DNA from: Brevinema_A sp051649605
GTDB taxonomy: Bacteria > Spirochaetota > Brevinematia > Brevinematales > Brevinemataceae
NCBI GenBank assembly: GCA_051649605.1
Contig: JBOFHK010000008.1
Location: 1-64,000, forward strand
Reading direction: 5' to 3'
Length of the DNA stretch: 64,000 bases
Position numbers and translations under genes: made by a program. Positions within the stretch are counted from its first letter, which is position 1, and every line of letters starts with the position of its first letter. The notes under the pieces are model-generated. The model was not told the DNA's origin and searched no databases. It saw only the letters and a program-made list of their open reading frames with translations. This document shows positions 42,701 to 50,632 of the stretch, piece after piece.

Positions 42701-44110
42701 TTATATCACAAGAAATATAGGCTCAATGGAATCAAAGGATTTCATATTGTCGAGCATTTGGGATAAGGCATCCAATTGGTCATCGTGTTTTCCATAAGGA
42801 AAAGTCACCACTTCTTTTTCCAACTCATCTAAGAAGCTTACTCCTCTTGGTAATAAGACCTGTCTTGACTCGATCATCCCCGAATTGACCATAATTCGGT
42901 CTTTTTTAGAAAGTTTGGGATCGTAAGCGATGGGATAAATATGATATTCTTGTCTGATTTGCTGTATCAAAGCAATTCCCGACGCTTTGTTTTCTATGAT
43001 CAATTTTTTCGGATTGTATTGATCGTACAAGGATTTGATTTTTCTCTTCAACTCCGGAAAAAGAAACTTACCTCTCAAAATATCAATAATATAGATTTTA
43101 TTGTTTTGATATAATGCCGTCATTCCCACCGAATAATCGCTGAAATCATTATTACTGCTTGCTGTATCCCAACTCTGTACTATCATCCCACCTTGAGGAA
43201 GTTCATCATAATATTCAAACCACTTCCATTTCAATAATCCTCCCTCTTCAGGCATAGGATTTTGTTGGTACTGGGCTTCAAAATTATAACTACCAAGATT
43301 TTTTTTGATGCTTTCCAAGATAAATTGAGACTCCAACTGCGGATTTAATATTTCTCCAATATGACGATGGATTGTTTTTCCATTAGACAGTTCAAAAACT
43401 TCGTCTTTTGTTGCTATCGCCGGTAGATTCAAGACCTCCCAAGCTTCATTCTCTTGGACAAAGCTGCATAAATCATCGGTGTGAACCCTCTGCATCACAA
43501 TAATAATGACATCCGTATTTTTATTATCAAGCCTGCTATATAAAGTGTTTGCGTACCATTGATTTATGGATTTTCGCTTGGTGTCGGATAGGGCATCCTG
43601 AGGTTTGATAGGATCATCGATGATAATAAAATTTCCGCCCCTGCCTGTCAAGGTGCCGCCGACAGACGTCGCCAATCGATAACCGTTCTGTCTGGTTTCA
43701 TATTCTGTTTCCGTACATTTATTGGGATTGATTCTCGTTAATGGAAATAACTCTTTATACCAAGACGTATCCATTACTGCTCGACAATCTCTGGCATGTT
43801 TGCTCGCCAATTCATCCGAATAACTTGTCGTAATAATCCGTTTACTTGGATCTTTTCCCAAAATCCACGCCGGAAACGCAACACTTGTGCAAATAGATTT
43901 CAAACTTCGTGGAGGCATATTAATAATTAATCTCTTGATTTTTCCTTCATAACATTTCTCCAACCTATCAGCTATCAACTCAATATGCTCGCTGTGAATA
44001 TATGGCTGGGAATTATCCACACTTTTGTAAACCTTCTCAACAAATGGTGCTAAATTATTCCTAAGCAGCGCTCTAAGTAGTCTTTGTCTTTCATCTGTTT
44101 TTCTACTCAT
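42701..44110 (-). CDS. terL: Phage terminase large subunit
   Basis: The 469-residue protein is a complete packaging motor. The ATPase half has INMPPRSLKSICTSVAFPAWILG (Walker A variant near residue 65), SYSDELASKHARDCR, and FIIIDDPIKPQD (Walker B near residue 157). The RNase H-like nuclease half has VQSWDTASSNNDFSDYS near residue 303, KLIIENKASGIALIQQI near 360, and YGKHDDQLDALSQML near 445, supplying the acidic metal ligands. It cuts and pumps phage DNA into a capsid. No portal, capsid or tail gene is next to it, so any packaging would need helper functions or structural genes outside the window. Confidence 0.92.
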   Translation of the reverse strand: MSRKTDERQRLLRALLRNNLAPFVEKVYKSVDNSQPYIHSEHIELIADRLEKCYEGKIKRLIINMPPRSLKSICTSVAFPAWILGKDPSKRIITTSYSDELASKHARDCRAVMDTSWYKELFPLTRINPNKCTETEYETRQNGYRLATSVGGTLTGRGGNFIIIDDPIKPQDALSDTKRKSINQWYANTLYSRLDNKNTDVIIIVMQRVHTDDLCSFVQENEAWEVLNLPAIATKDEVFELSNGKTIHRHIGEILNPQLESQFILESIKKNLGSYNFEAQYQQNPMPEEGGLLKWKWFEYYDELPQGGMIVQSWDTASSNNDFSDYSVGMTALYQNNKIYIIDILRGKFLFPELKRKIKSLYDQYNPKKLIIENKASGIALIQQIRQEYHIYPIAYDPKLSKKDRIMVNSGMIESRQVLLPRGVSFLDELEKEVVTFPYGKHDDQLDALSQMLDNMKSFDSIEPIFLVI

Positions 44111-44480
44111 GATTCATATACCTTTTTAAGATTTCCATGTCCTCCGCATGAAGTTCCGGTGCTACAACTTCCACTTCATCTCCCACAATATTGTTAATAA
44201 GACGCAGCAAGGCTTGCATGGCATTTTTGTCGCCTTTTAAGGTATTGTTTACTAATGTTTTCACAATCGCCTCTTGCTTGGTAACTTTTTTTGTTTTCCC
44301 TTTTTCCTGAATCGTCATCTTCTCTTCAAGTTCTTTCTTCAAAATCGTCTTCAGGTTTTTACTTCCTTTAGGTCTGCCTTTGGGATTTCCTGATGCTCCC
44401 TTCCGAAATTGAGTTTCTTTCGGCGGCTGCTTGTAACCAATTTTCTCAGCATCTTGTACTCTATCTGTTGTCTTAGGCAT
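44103..44480 (-). CDS. DUF5681-type protein, terminase-small-subunit-like
   Basis: The 125-residue protein begins with a basic, glycine-rich block: ETQFRKGASGNPKGRPKGSKNLKTILKKEL, the hallmark of DUF5681 proteins found upstream of phage terminases. A helical C-terminal half follows. By position (it overlaps terL by 8 bp) it could be the DNA-recognition small subunit, though this is not established for the family. Confidence 0.75.
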   Translation of the reverse strand: MPKTTDRVQDAEKIGYKQPPKETQFRKGASGNPKGRPKGSKNLKTILKKELEEKMTIQEKGKTKKVTKQEAIVKTLVNNTLKGDKNAMQALLRLINNIVGDEVEVVAPELHAEDMEILKRYMNHE

Positions 44481-45738
44481 TGATCTTCTCCTGAGAAACT
44501 CTTTCCAACAGCACAGCTTTTTTCTTCGTCAATTTCTCCCAACGATATACTGTTACGTCTCCATATTTTTCATCAAACTCGATAATACGCGCTTGTCTCT
44601 TTGTTTTTTCAGCAGCTAATAAGGTGCTGCCGCTTCCACCAAAAATATCCAATATAATATCTCCTACCTTGGAACAGTCCATAATCGCATCGGCAACCAT
44701 TCGTGTCGGTTTCACTGTCGGATGAAGTCCCCAACCGTCTTTGCCTTTACGCATGCCGGCATAATTCCAAATATTGGTTCTGTTTCTGCCGTGTTTGCCG
44801 AGCTCAATATTATTGGTGTATTCTCCCTCACCATACTTAAAAACAAAAACCATCTCATGCTGAGAACGATACAAACTTCCCATTCCACCGTATCCCTTAT
44901 TCCAGACGCAGATATTCTTAAGTTCCGAATACAATTTCTCGCCCACTGTTTGCACCTCAAGCATATGTCGCCAATCCATGCAGATATAATGGACACTGCC
45001 ATCCTTGGAATATTTTGTCACATTAGACAAAGCCTTCTCCAAGAAGTCTGTAAATTCCTTTCTGCTCATCTCTCCGCTGGCATAAGCAAATTCTCCAAAT
45101 TCCTTCCTTGAATTCACTCCCTTCATCGCAACATTACCTTCAATTTTCACATTATACGGCGGATCCGTGAACACCATGTCCACAAGCTCATCTCCTAATA
45201 ACTTCCGATAACTCTCCTCAAATAAAGAATCTCCAATATATAGCTTATGTTCCCCAAGCTGCCACAAATCTCCTTTTTGACACACCTTCGGTGCTTCCAT
45301 AGGCAAGTCAATTTCCTCGTCTACATTATCACTGTCTAACTCCAATATTAAATCGATCTCCGGAGTTTCAAATCCTGTGAGTGTTATATCAAAATCATCC
45401 TCAATAACCATTAATTCTTGCAATTCTATCGCCAAAATTTCCTTATCCCAGCCGGCTTTTTCTGCCAATTTATTATCCGCCAAGATATAAGCCCGTTTTT
45501 CCGCATCGCTGAGATAATCAATACAAAGAGTCGGCACTTCTTCCATTCCCAATTCTTTGGCTGCCATAACTCTGCCATGACCTGCTATAATCATATTATT
45601 TTGATCAATGAGCACGGGATTCGTAAAACCGAATACTTTAATACTTCGAGCGATTTCTTCAACCTGCTTCGGGCTATGCGTTCGTGCATTCCTTGAATAC
45701 GGCTTCAAATCTCCAATCTTTATCTGTTGTACTTTCAT
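44473..45738 (-). CDS. ParB-like domain fused to a DNA methyltransferase
   Basis: The 421-residue protein starts with a ParB/Srx-like domain (IKIGDLKPYSRNARTHSPKQVEEIARSIKVFGFTNPVLID, then IIAGHGRVMAAKELGMEEVPTL). It continues into an amino-methyltransferase of the beta class: catalytic DMVFTDPPYNVKI near residue 200 and, later, SAM motif GDIILDIFGGSGSTLLAAEKTKRQARIIEFD near residue 375. This fusion is common in prophages and probably methylates adenine or N4-cytosine on phage DNA. The ATG at 45738 has a GGAGG site; an ATG at 45762 is an alternative. It overlaps the DUF5681 gene by 8 bp. Confidence 0.88.
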   Translation of the reverse strand: MKVQQIKIGDLKPYSRNARTHSPKQVEEIARSIKVFGFTNPVLIDQNNMIIAGHGRVMAAKELGMEEVPTLCIDYLSDAEKRAYILADNKLAEKAGWDKEILAIELQELMVIEDDFDITLTGFETPEIDLILELDSDNVDEEIDLPMEAPKVCQKGDLWQLGEHKLYIGDSLFEESYRKLLGDELVDMVFTDPPYNVKIEGNVAMKGVNSRKEFGEFAYASGEMSRKEFTDFLEKALSNVTKYSKDGSVHYICMDWRHMLEVQTVGEKLYSELKNICVWNKGYGGMGSLYRSQHEMVFVFKYGEGEYTNNIELGKHGRNRTNIWNYAGMRKGKDGWGLHPTVKPTRMVADAIMDCSKVGDIILDIFGGSGSTLLAAEKTKRQARIIEFDEKYGDVTVYRWEKLTKKKAVLLERVSQEKINA

Positions 45739-45787
45739 AAATTTTGCCCCTCCAATGAACATAATTTATTTATTTTGTGAAAATTAT

Positions 45788-45816
45788 TGACAAAGCATAA
45801 AAATTATGTTATAATT
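45788..45816 (+). promoter_or_regulatory. Consensus sigma-70 promoter of a short transcript
   Basis: TTGACA at 45788-45793, 17-bp spacer, TATAAT at 45811-45816, on the plus strand between two minus-strand genes. Confidence 0.8.
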
Positions 45817-45822
45817 TAGTAT

Positions 45823-45919
45823 ATAATGAAACAATTATTTCTTTATCCGAAAAGAACTTAACATTATACCATACAATCTCTAAAACCGCAATCCTAACTC
45901 AGGATTGTTTTTCTTTTTT
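45823..45919 (+). ncRNA. Candidate small RNA, about 95 nt
   Basis: A perfect plus-strand promoter (45788-45816) is followed about 70 nt later by an intrinsic terminator: CAATCCT (45889-45895), AACTC loop, AGGATTG (45901-45907), TTTTTCTTTTTT. Between them only an 11-codon ORF (ATG at 45827, no ribosome site) is present. This looks like a short stable RNA. It could be a regulatory RNA of the phage module, perhaps antisense to the neighbouring leader. Confidence 0.55.
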
Positions 45920-45933
45920 AAATTATACATAAT

Positions 45934-45970
45934 AAAAAACAGACACCATACTTGGTGTCTGTTTTTTTCT
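45934..45970. terminator. Terminator of the 46-kb secreted-protein gene
   Basis: AAAAAACAGACACC pairs with GGTGTCTGTTTTTT around ATACTT, with A and T runs on both sides. Confidence 0.9.
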
Positions 45971-45998
45971 AAAACGATAGGAGAATCTTGTCTATACT

Positions 45999-46628
45999 TT
46001 ATTTTTCTGTGGAATCCCGATTCAGCAGTTTATACAGCTGCAGCATGTTAAACAGATCTTTCAGTTCGCGTTTTTTTACATCTGCATCAATCTTTGTATT
46101 GTTCTTTGTATTCTGAAAACGCACGGTGACCGCACTGTCTTTATCAATATTCTCAAGCAGAAAATTAAAGAGTTCCACATCATTCTTTTTGGTGAATTCC
46201 CTGACAGATACGACATTGTATTTTTGGAATTCGTCTTTCGTTGTACTTTTTTCGGACCAATCGACCGTGTATTTTTTGACATCCGAGCCTTTATTTCTGA
46301 TAAATATGGTCACAGAATCCACATCAATAAAAACTTCCGTCTTGAATAACGGCTTCATATCTCGGCTTGTCGTATTGATGCTTAATTCTATGCAGGGATA
46401 GATAACATCGTTTTTATAGGTATAGTGGAGCGTGATATGATTGTGTACGCCGTTAAATCCTTCAAATTTATAAAAATTATCGGTACCGATCAGATATTCA
46501 TTTTCCAAATCATCGTATTGAGCAATAACTCCCTTCGGTATTTTAATGCCGTTAATTTCTTTGACTTTTTTAAAATCCGCAAAGGCCGGCGATGACGACA
46601 GTAACAGCATAATCAACATTTTCTTCAT
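45999..46628 (-). CDS. Secreted hypothetical protein in the accessory region
   Basis: The 209-residue product has a signal peptide (MKKMLIMLLLSSSPAFA, cleavage after AFA) and a mature part beginning DFKKVKEINGIKIPKG. It is rich in strands (HITLHYTYKNDVIYPCIELSINTT, EVFIDVDSVTIFIRNKG) and ends in a helical segment (LKDLFNMLQLYKLLNRDST). No family is recognised. It is a monocistronic unit ended by a strong terminator. A periplasmic cargo protein of the element is the cautious reading. Confidence 0.6.
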   Translation of the reverse strand: MKKMLIMLLLSSSPAFADFKKVKEINGIKIPKGVIAQYDDLENEYLIGTDNFYKFEGFNGVHNHITLHYTYKNDVIYPCIELSINTTSRDMKPLFKTEVFIDVDSVTIFIRNKGSDVKKYTVDWSEKSTTKDEFQKYNVVSVREFTKKNDVELFNFLLENIDKDSAVTVRFQNTKNNTKIDADVKKRELKDLFNMLQLYKLLNRDSTEK

Positions 46629-47433
46629 AAAAAACTCCTAAAAGGGATAATAATCCCGTAATTATATTTAAAATAAAAAAACTCATAGAGCCGAGGATAT
46701 TCATCCCGTTTCTATGAGTTGAGTTATTGATATTATGAAGAATACAGTATCGAAACCTTGTTTCTTACTGTATAAAAAATAAAGTCGATTACTTTGTTCT
46801 CTTGTTATTTTCTAAGCAATACATGGAAATATCAAGGAATCATGCTTGTGCTAAAGCACTCGCTGGATTATTATTTTCTAGTCACTTCGTTCCTGAAAAC
46901 AATAAAGCTCATAGACAGCTGTATTGCTAAAATCCTTGCAGACATGGTCTTAAATATTTCTATCCAATACCGATCACACAAAAATATACAAACTGCTATG
47001 AGCAATTAATATAAATTTACCGTGTGACCGGCATGGGAATCTGTGGAATTCCTTTTAAAAATAAAAAAGAACCGCTTGAAGCTGTCCTATACTTTAGAGC
47101 CATAAGAGCATCGGCAATTAATGGATCTTACCTGCCCAAAAAGCATAACTTTCAAGCAAGATTTTTATTCTAAAGTATTAAGATAAAATATAAATAACAG
47201 ACTATTCCCGTCTGCAAGGATTTTAGCACTATCAGTATACCATACCTCTTCTTCATTGTCAAGATCTTCCTAACAAAAAGAAACTCTCTTCTCAGTAAAA
47301 CTCAAGATTAAATATGATAATTTTTTTGGCACTTTCCTGAACTCCAGATTCTGGTAATCTCTGAAAGTATTTACCAGATCATCCTGTAATGGTTAATCCT
47401 CAAAAGAAGCCAAGTTTTAATTTAGAAGTCATC
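46629..47433. other. 800-bp gene-poor stretch with remnants and inverted repeats
   Basis: AACTCATAGA and TCTATGAGTT (about 46680-46718) make a hairpin. A 19-bp perfect inverted repeat bounds 46925-47228. Open frames exist (for instance 46794-47009 and a 46-codon frame starting near 47032) but none has a ribosome site or recognised family. The stretch looks like decayed genes at the border between the phage module and the defence block. Confidence 0.5.
46925..47228. repeat. 304-bp segment bounded by 19-bp perfect inverted repeats
   Basis: TGCTAAAATCCTTGCAGAC at 46925-46943 is the exact reverse complement of 47210-47228. The interior has no clear gene. It may be a small non-autonomous transposable element (MITE-like) or the ends of a degraded one; no target duplication was identified (left flank TAT, right flank CTA). 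Confidence 0.5.
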
Positions 47434-48570
47434 TCATAGCGTATTTTCTAAAACTAACGGCATCATACTTAAAGCGATTGCTCTAATTACAGGAACTGCC
47501 ACGGAATTACCAAATTGTCTATACGCCTGTGTGTCAGATACGGGAATAATAAATTCTTCTGGAAATCCTTGTAATCTTGCACATTCTCTTGGTGTCAATT
47601 TTCGTGGATTCTTACCTTTTTGTTCTATTAAAATTTCACTTCCATCCTTGTAATATCTTGCACTAATAGTATTAGTGTAAACTGAGTCTTCATTGTAAAG
47701 ACTAAATCCAAATCCATTTCCTTTACTTTTGTGTTGTTCTTTACGTCTTAAATGACCTTGATATAAGGTGTCACTAATTGTATATTTTTCATCTACATTT
47801 TTTTCTAATATATCTCCCAATCGAGTTTGAATTTTAGGTGGTATAGGAAATTTAAAGGAAGTAATTTTCTCAGTAGACAATTGTGTTTTATCAAATCCAA
47901 CAATATAAATTCGTTCTCTATTTTGAGGTATTCCAAAATCAGCAGCCCTTAGCACTTTAAAGTCAACACTATAATTCAATTGTTCCAAATGTTTAACAAT
48001 CGTTTTTAGCGTATTTCCTTTATCATGTCCTTTTAATTGTTTTACGTTTTCTAATAGATAGGCTTTTGGTCTTTTACGTTTTAATATTTCTTCTATATAA
48101 AAAAACATCGTTCCTCTCGTATCAGAAAACCCTTGTTTTTTCCCTGCTTGGGAAAATGGTTGACATGGAAATCCAGCTAATAACAAATCATGATCAGGAA
48201 TGGTATTAGGATCAATTTGTGTAATATCTCCTTGTGGCTCTTCTCCATGATTAACTCTGTATGTTTTTTGAGCAAATTTATCCCATTCTGAAGAAAATAC
48301 ACATTTACCTTTTAATTCTGTAAATGGGATTTTTATCCCACCGATTCCTGCAAATAAATCTATAAATGAAAACTTACTATTTTTTGGATTAGAAAAAGGT
48401 ATTGTATTAGCAAATTCTAAAAGTTTATCTAATTCTAAAGATGAGGGTTTTGTTTCTCCATTTTCCCACCTTCGTAAAGTTCTATCACCATTCTTACCCA
48501 TATTTAAAGCATCCGCAAACTCTTTTTGAGTTAATCCAAGATCTTGCCTTTTCTTTTTTATCGTCTCATT
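47434..48570 (-). CDS. C5-cytosine DNA methyltransferase with N-terminal helix-turn-helix
   Basis: The 378-residue protein protects host DNA against the restriction enzyme encoded nearby. An N-terminal Cro-like helix-turn-helix (RQDLGLTQKEFADALNMG, then LRRWENGETKPS) precedes the methylase: SFIDLFAGIGGIKIPF (motif I), LLAGFPCQPFSQAGKKQGF (motif IV, catalytic cysteine), LLENVKQLKGHDKG (motif VI), GIPQNRERIYIVGF (motif VIII) and RQFGNSVAVPVI (motif X). In SsoII/EcoRII-type enzymes such an N-terminal domain represses the methylase promoter, so autoregulation is likely. I set the start at a GTG (48570) that follows AGGAG; upstream ATG/TTG codons lack a site. It is divergent from the second methylase. 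Confidence 0.9.
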   Translation of the reverse strand, partial: NETIKKKRQDLGLTQKEFADALNMGKNGDRTLRRWENGETKPSSLELDKLLEFANTIPFSNPKNSKFSFIDLFAGIGGIKIPFTELKGKCVFSSEWDKFAQKTYRVNHGEEPQGDITQIDPNTIPDHDLLLAGFPCQPFSQAGKKQGFSDTRGTMFFYIEEILKRKRPKAYLLENVKQLKGHDKGNTLKTIVKHLEQLNYSVDFKVLRAADFGIPQNRERIYIVGFDKTQLSTEKITSFKFPIPPKIQTRLGDILEKNVDEKYTISDTLYQGHLRRKEQHKSKGNGFGFSLYNEDSVYTNTISARYYKDGSEILIEQKGKNPRKLTPRECARLQGFPEEFIIPVSDTQAYRQFGNSVAVPVIRAIALSMMPLVLENTL

Positions 48571-48651
48571 CACCAAACATCTCCTGAGGTCATATTGTCC
48601 TAATTTTAACACATTTATTTATAAATTGGAAGTCTTTTCAATACTATTTTA

Positions 48652-48680
48652 TTGTCATTTAACTAGCATCATGTTATAAT
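48652..48680 (+). promoter_or_regulatory. Promoter of the methylase 2-endonuclease-Gabija operon
   Basis: TTGTCA at 48652-48657, 17-bp spacer, TATAAT at 48675-48680. It lies in the 143-bp gap between divergent methylase genes, where the helix-turn-helix methylase could act. Confidence 0.75.
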
Positions 48681-48713
48681 AAATATTCTCACTAAATCAA
48701 AGGAATTATAAAG

Positions 48714-49790
48714 ATGCTAAATGTTTTTGAAGCTTTTGCTGGATATGGTAGTCAACGAATGGCTTTAAAAAATATAGGAATTACTCATAACGTGGTAGGA
48801 ATTTCTGAAATAGATAAAGATGCTATTTTGTCTTATGCTTCTATCCATACTGATTTTTTACAAGAAAAGACTCAAAATATTCCTGCCTTAAAAGAAGATA
48901 TGATTGCTGAGCTAGAACACACAAATGTACCACTTGATTACCGAACATTTGAAAATAAAGCAAGAAAATTAAAACTACCTCAGCTCCAAGACTTTCACTT
49001 GGCTAATAAACTTACTAAAAATTTTGGAGATATATCTCGTATTGACCCAAAAGGATTACCAGATTTTGACTTTTTCACCTATTCATTCCCTTGTCAAGAT
49101 ATTTCTGTTGCTGGATATCAAAACGGATTAAACACTAACTCTGGAACTCGCTCTTCACTTTTATGGGAATGTTGTAAAATCATTGAATATAAACGTCCAA
49201 AATATTTGATGATGGAAAATGTTAAAAACTTAATAGGTAAAAATCATATTCATAATTTTCATTTATTTTTAGAATATTTAACAAGCCTTGGATATACAAA
49301 CTCATGGAAAGTACTTAACGCAAAAGATTTTGGAGTGCCTCAAAATAGAGAACGTGTATTTTGTATTAGCGAATTAAACGCATCTACTCCTTTTGAATTT
49401 CCCTCTACCATACCTTTAACGGTTACTATGAATGATTGGTTAGAAACAAATGTTGATAAAAAGTACTATCTATCAGGAAATCAGACAACTGATTTTATTA
49501 TACAGCAAGATGTTTGTTATTGCCTCGATGCAAATTATTGGAAAGGTACTTTTCTCAAAGATTTTCTAAGTAAAAAAAGAAGGCAAGTGGTAACAGGAAA
49601 ACAACTCAGTAATAGTACATATGCTGCAAGAAGACTAACACCTTATGAAACTTGGAAATTTATGGGATGTTCAGAAAGTGATTTTAAAAAAGCTCAACAG
49701 GTTGTTAGTAATACAGCACTTTATCGTCAAGCAGGTAATAGTATAGTTGTTCCTGTATTAGAAGCTATTTTTAAAAATTTATTTAAATAA
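48714..49790 (+). CDS. C5-cytosine DNA methyltransferase 2
   Basis: The 358-residue enzyme methylates cytosine C5. It has MLNVFEAFAGYGSQRMAL (motif I), FTYSFPCQDISVAGYQNG near residue 122 (motif IV, catalytic cysteine), LMMENVKNLIGKNH (motif VI), DFGVPQNRERVFCI (motif VIII) and RQAGNSIVVPVLEAI (motif X). The target recognition part differs strongly from methylase 1. Two C5 methylases with one endonuclease is the arrangement of ScrFI-type systems that cut CCNGG. It is the first gene of a four-gene operon, 35 bp before the endonuclease. Confidence 0.9.
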   Translation: MLNVFEAFAGYGSQRMALKNIGITHNVVGISEIDKDAILSYASIHTDFLQEKTQNIPALKEDMIAELEHTNVPLDYRTFENKARKLKLPQLQDFHLANKLTKNFGDISRIDPKGLPDFDFFTYSFPCQDISVAGYQNGLNTNSGTRSSLLWECCKIIEYKRPKYLMMENVKNLIGKNHIHNFHLFLEYLTSLGYTNSWKVLNAKDFGVPQNRERVFCISELNASTPFEFPSTIPLTVTMNDWLETNVDKKYYLSGNQTTDFIIQQDVCYCLDANYWKGTFLKDFLSKKRRQVVTGKQLSNSTYAARRLTPYETWKFMGCSESDFKKAQQVVSNTALYRQAGNSIVVPVLEAIFKNLFK

Positions 49791-49825
49791 TAAAAGAAAT
49801 ATATAGAAATAAGAGAATACAACAT

Positions 49826-50632
49826 ATGAATAAAGAGCGAATTATTGAATTATTTAGAGAAAACGTGAAAAATAGATTTCCTGATACAAGTGCATCTAAT
49901 ACTAGACACGATGGTAAAGAAGGACATTGGTTAGAACGACAATTTGGTATTATGGCAAATGCAGATAATAGTGCAGATTTGTTTGGCTATGAATTAAAAA
50001 ATTCAACAGCTTCTAAAACCACATTTGGAGATTGGTCTGCTAATCAGTATATTTTTAAAACTGGTCAGTATATACGTTACTTCATAGGGAAAAACTATAA
50101 AGAAAGACAAGATAGTTTTTGTGCTATTTTTGGAAAGCCTAATATTAATAAAAACAATCGTTTTTCTTGGTCTGGTAGCCCTATACCAAAGATCAACAAG
50201 TATAATGAATTTGGACAAAAATTAGAAATATCTGAAAATAAAGATATTATAGCACTCTATAGTTATAGTAAAGATTTACGGCCTAACAAAGATCAAATTG
50301 TACCTATAGAATTACAGCAAGAAAATCTCATTTTAGCACGGTGGTTTGGTATTACATCTCCTACTAGAAAGAGAGCAGATAAATGTTTGAAAGAAAAGCT
50401 TGAAGATAAATTCAACAATCTTGGTTGGTTTACTTGCAAAAAGGGAGAAGATGGGTCTTATCAAGAGCTTTGTTTTGGTAAACCTATGAGCTATGATAAC
50501 TGGATAGAGCTTATTCAACAAGGGGTTGTATTTTTTGATAGTGGTATGTATCAAGGTAATGCGCGCCCTTATTCACAATGGAGAGCCAACAATAGTTACT
50601 GGGATAGTCTGATTACGGAGTGCTATGAATGA
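49826..50632 (+). CDS. MvaI/BcnI-family type II restriction endonuclease
   Basis: The 268-residue protein matches the MvaI/BcnI/LlaMI endonuclease family. The N-terminal part has SASNTRHDGKEGHWLERQFGI, followed by the nuclease core NADNSADLFGYELKNST, where the aspartate and the ExK pair fit the PD-(D/E)XK metal site, and TFGDWSANQYIF. The C-terminal half includes FGKPMSYDNWIELIQQGVVFFDSGMYQGNARPYSQWRA. Family members cut CCWGG, CCSGG or CCNGG as monomers. With two C5 methylases beside it, CCNGG or a subset is the best guess. Its ATGA overlap with the next gene couples it to the OLD nuclease. Confidence 0.88.
   Translation: MNKERIIELFRENVKNRFPDTSASNTRHDGKEGHWLERQFGIMANADNSADLFGYELKNSTASKTTFGDWSANQYIFKTGQYIRYFIGKNYKERQDSFCAIFGKPNINKNNRFSWSGSPIPKINKYNEFGQKLEISENKDIIALYSYSKDLRPNKDQIVPIELQQENLILARWFGITSPTRKRADKCLKEKLEDKFNNLGWFTCKKGEDGSYQELCFGKPMSYDNWIELIQQGVVFFDSGMYQGNARPYSQWRANNSYWDSLITECYE

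Noticed and set aside
46794..47009. 71-codon open frame in the remnant region
   Set aside because: No ribosome site, no recognised motif, and it crosses the left arm of the 19-bp inverted repeat; more likely decayed DNA than a gene.
47320..47345. TTGGCAC resembling a sigma-54 -24 element
   Set aside because: No TTGCW -12 element at the required spacing and no gene in the right place downstream.
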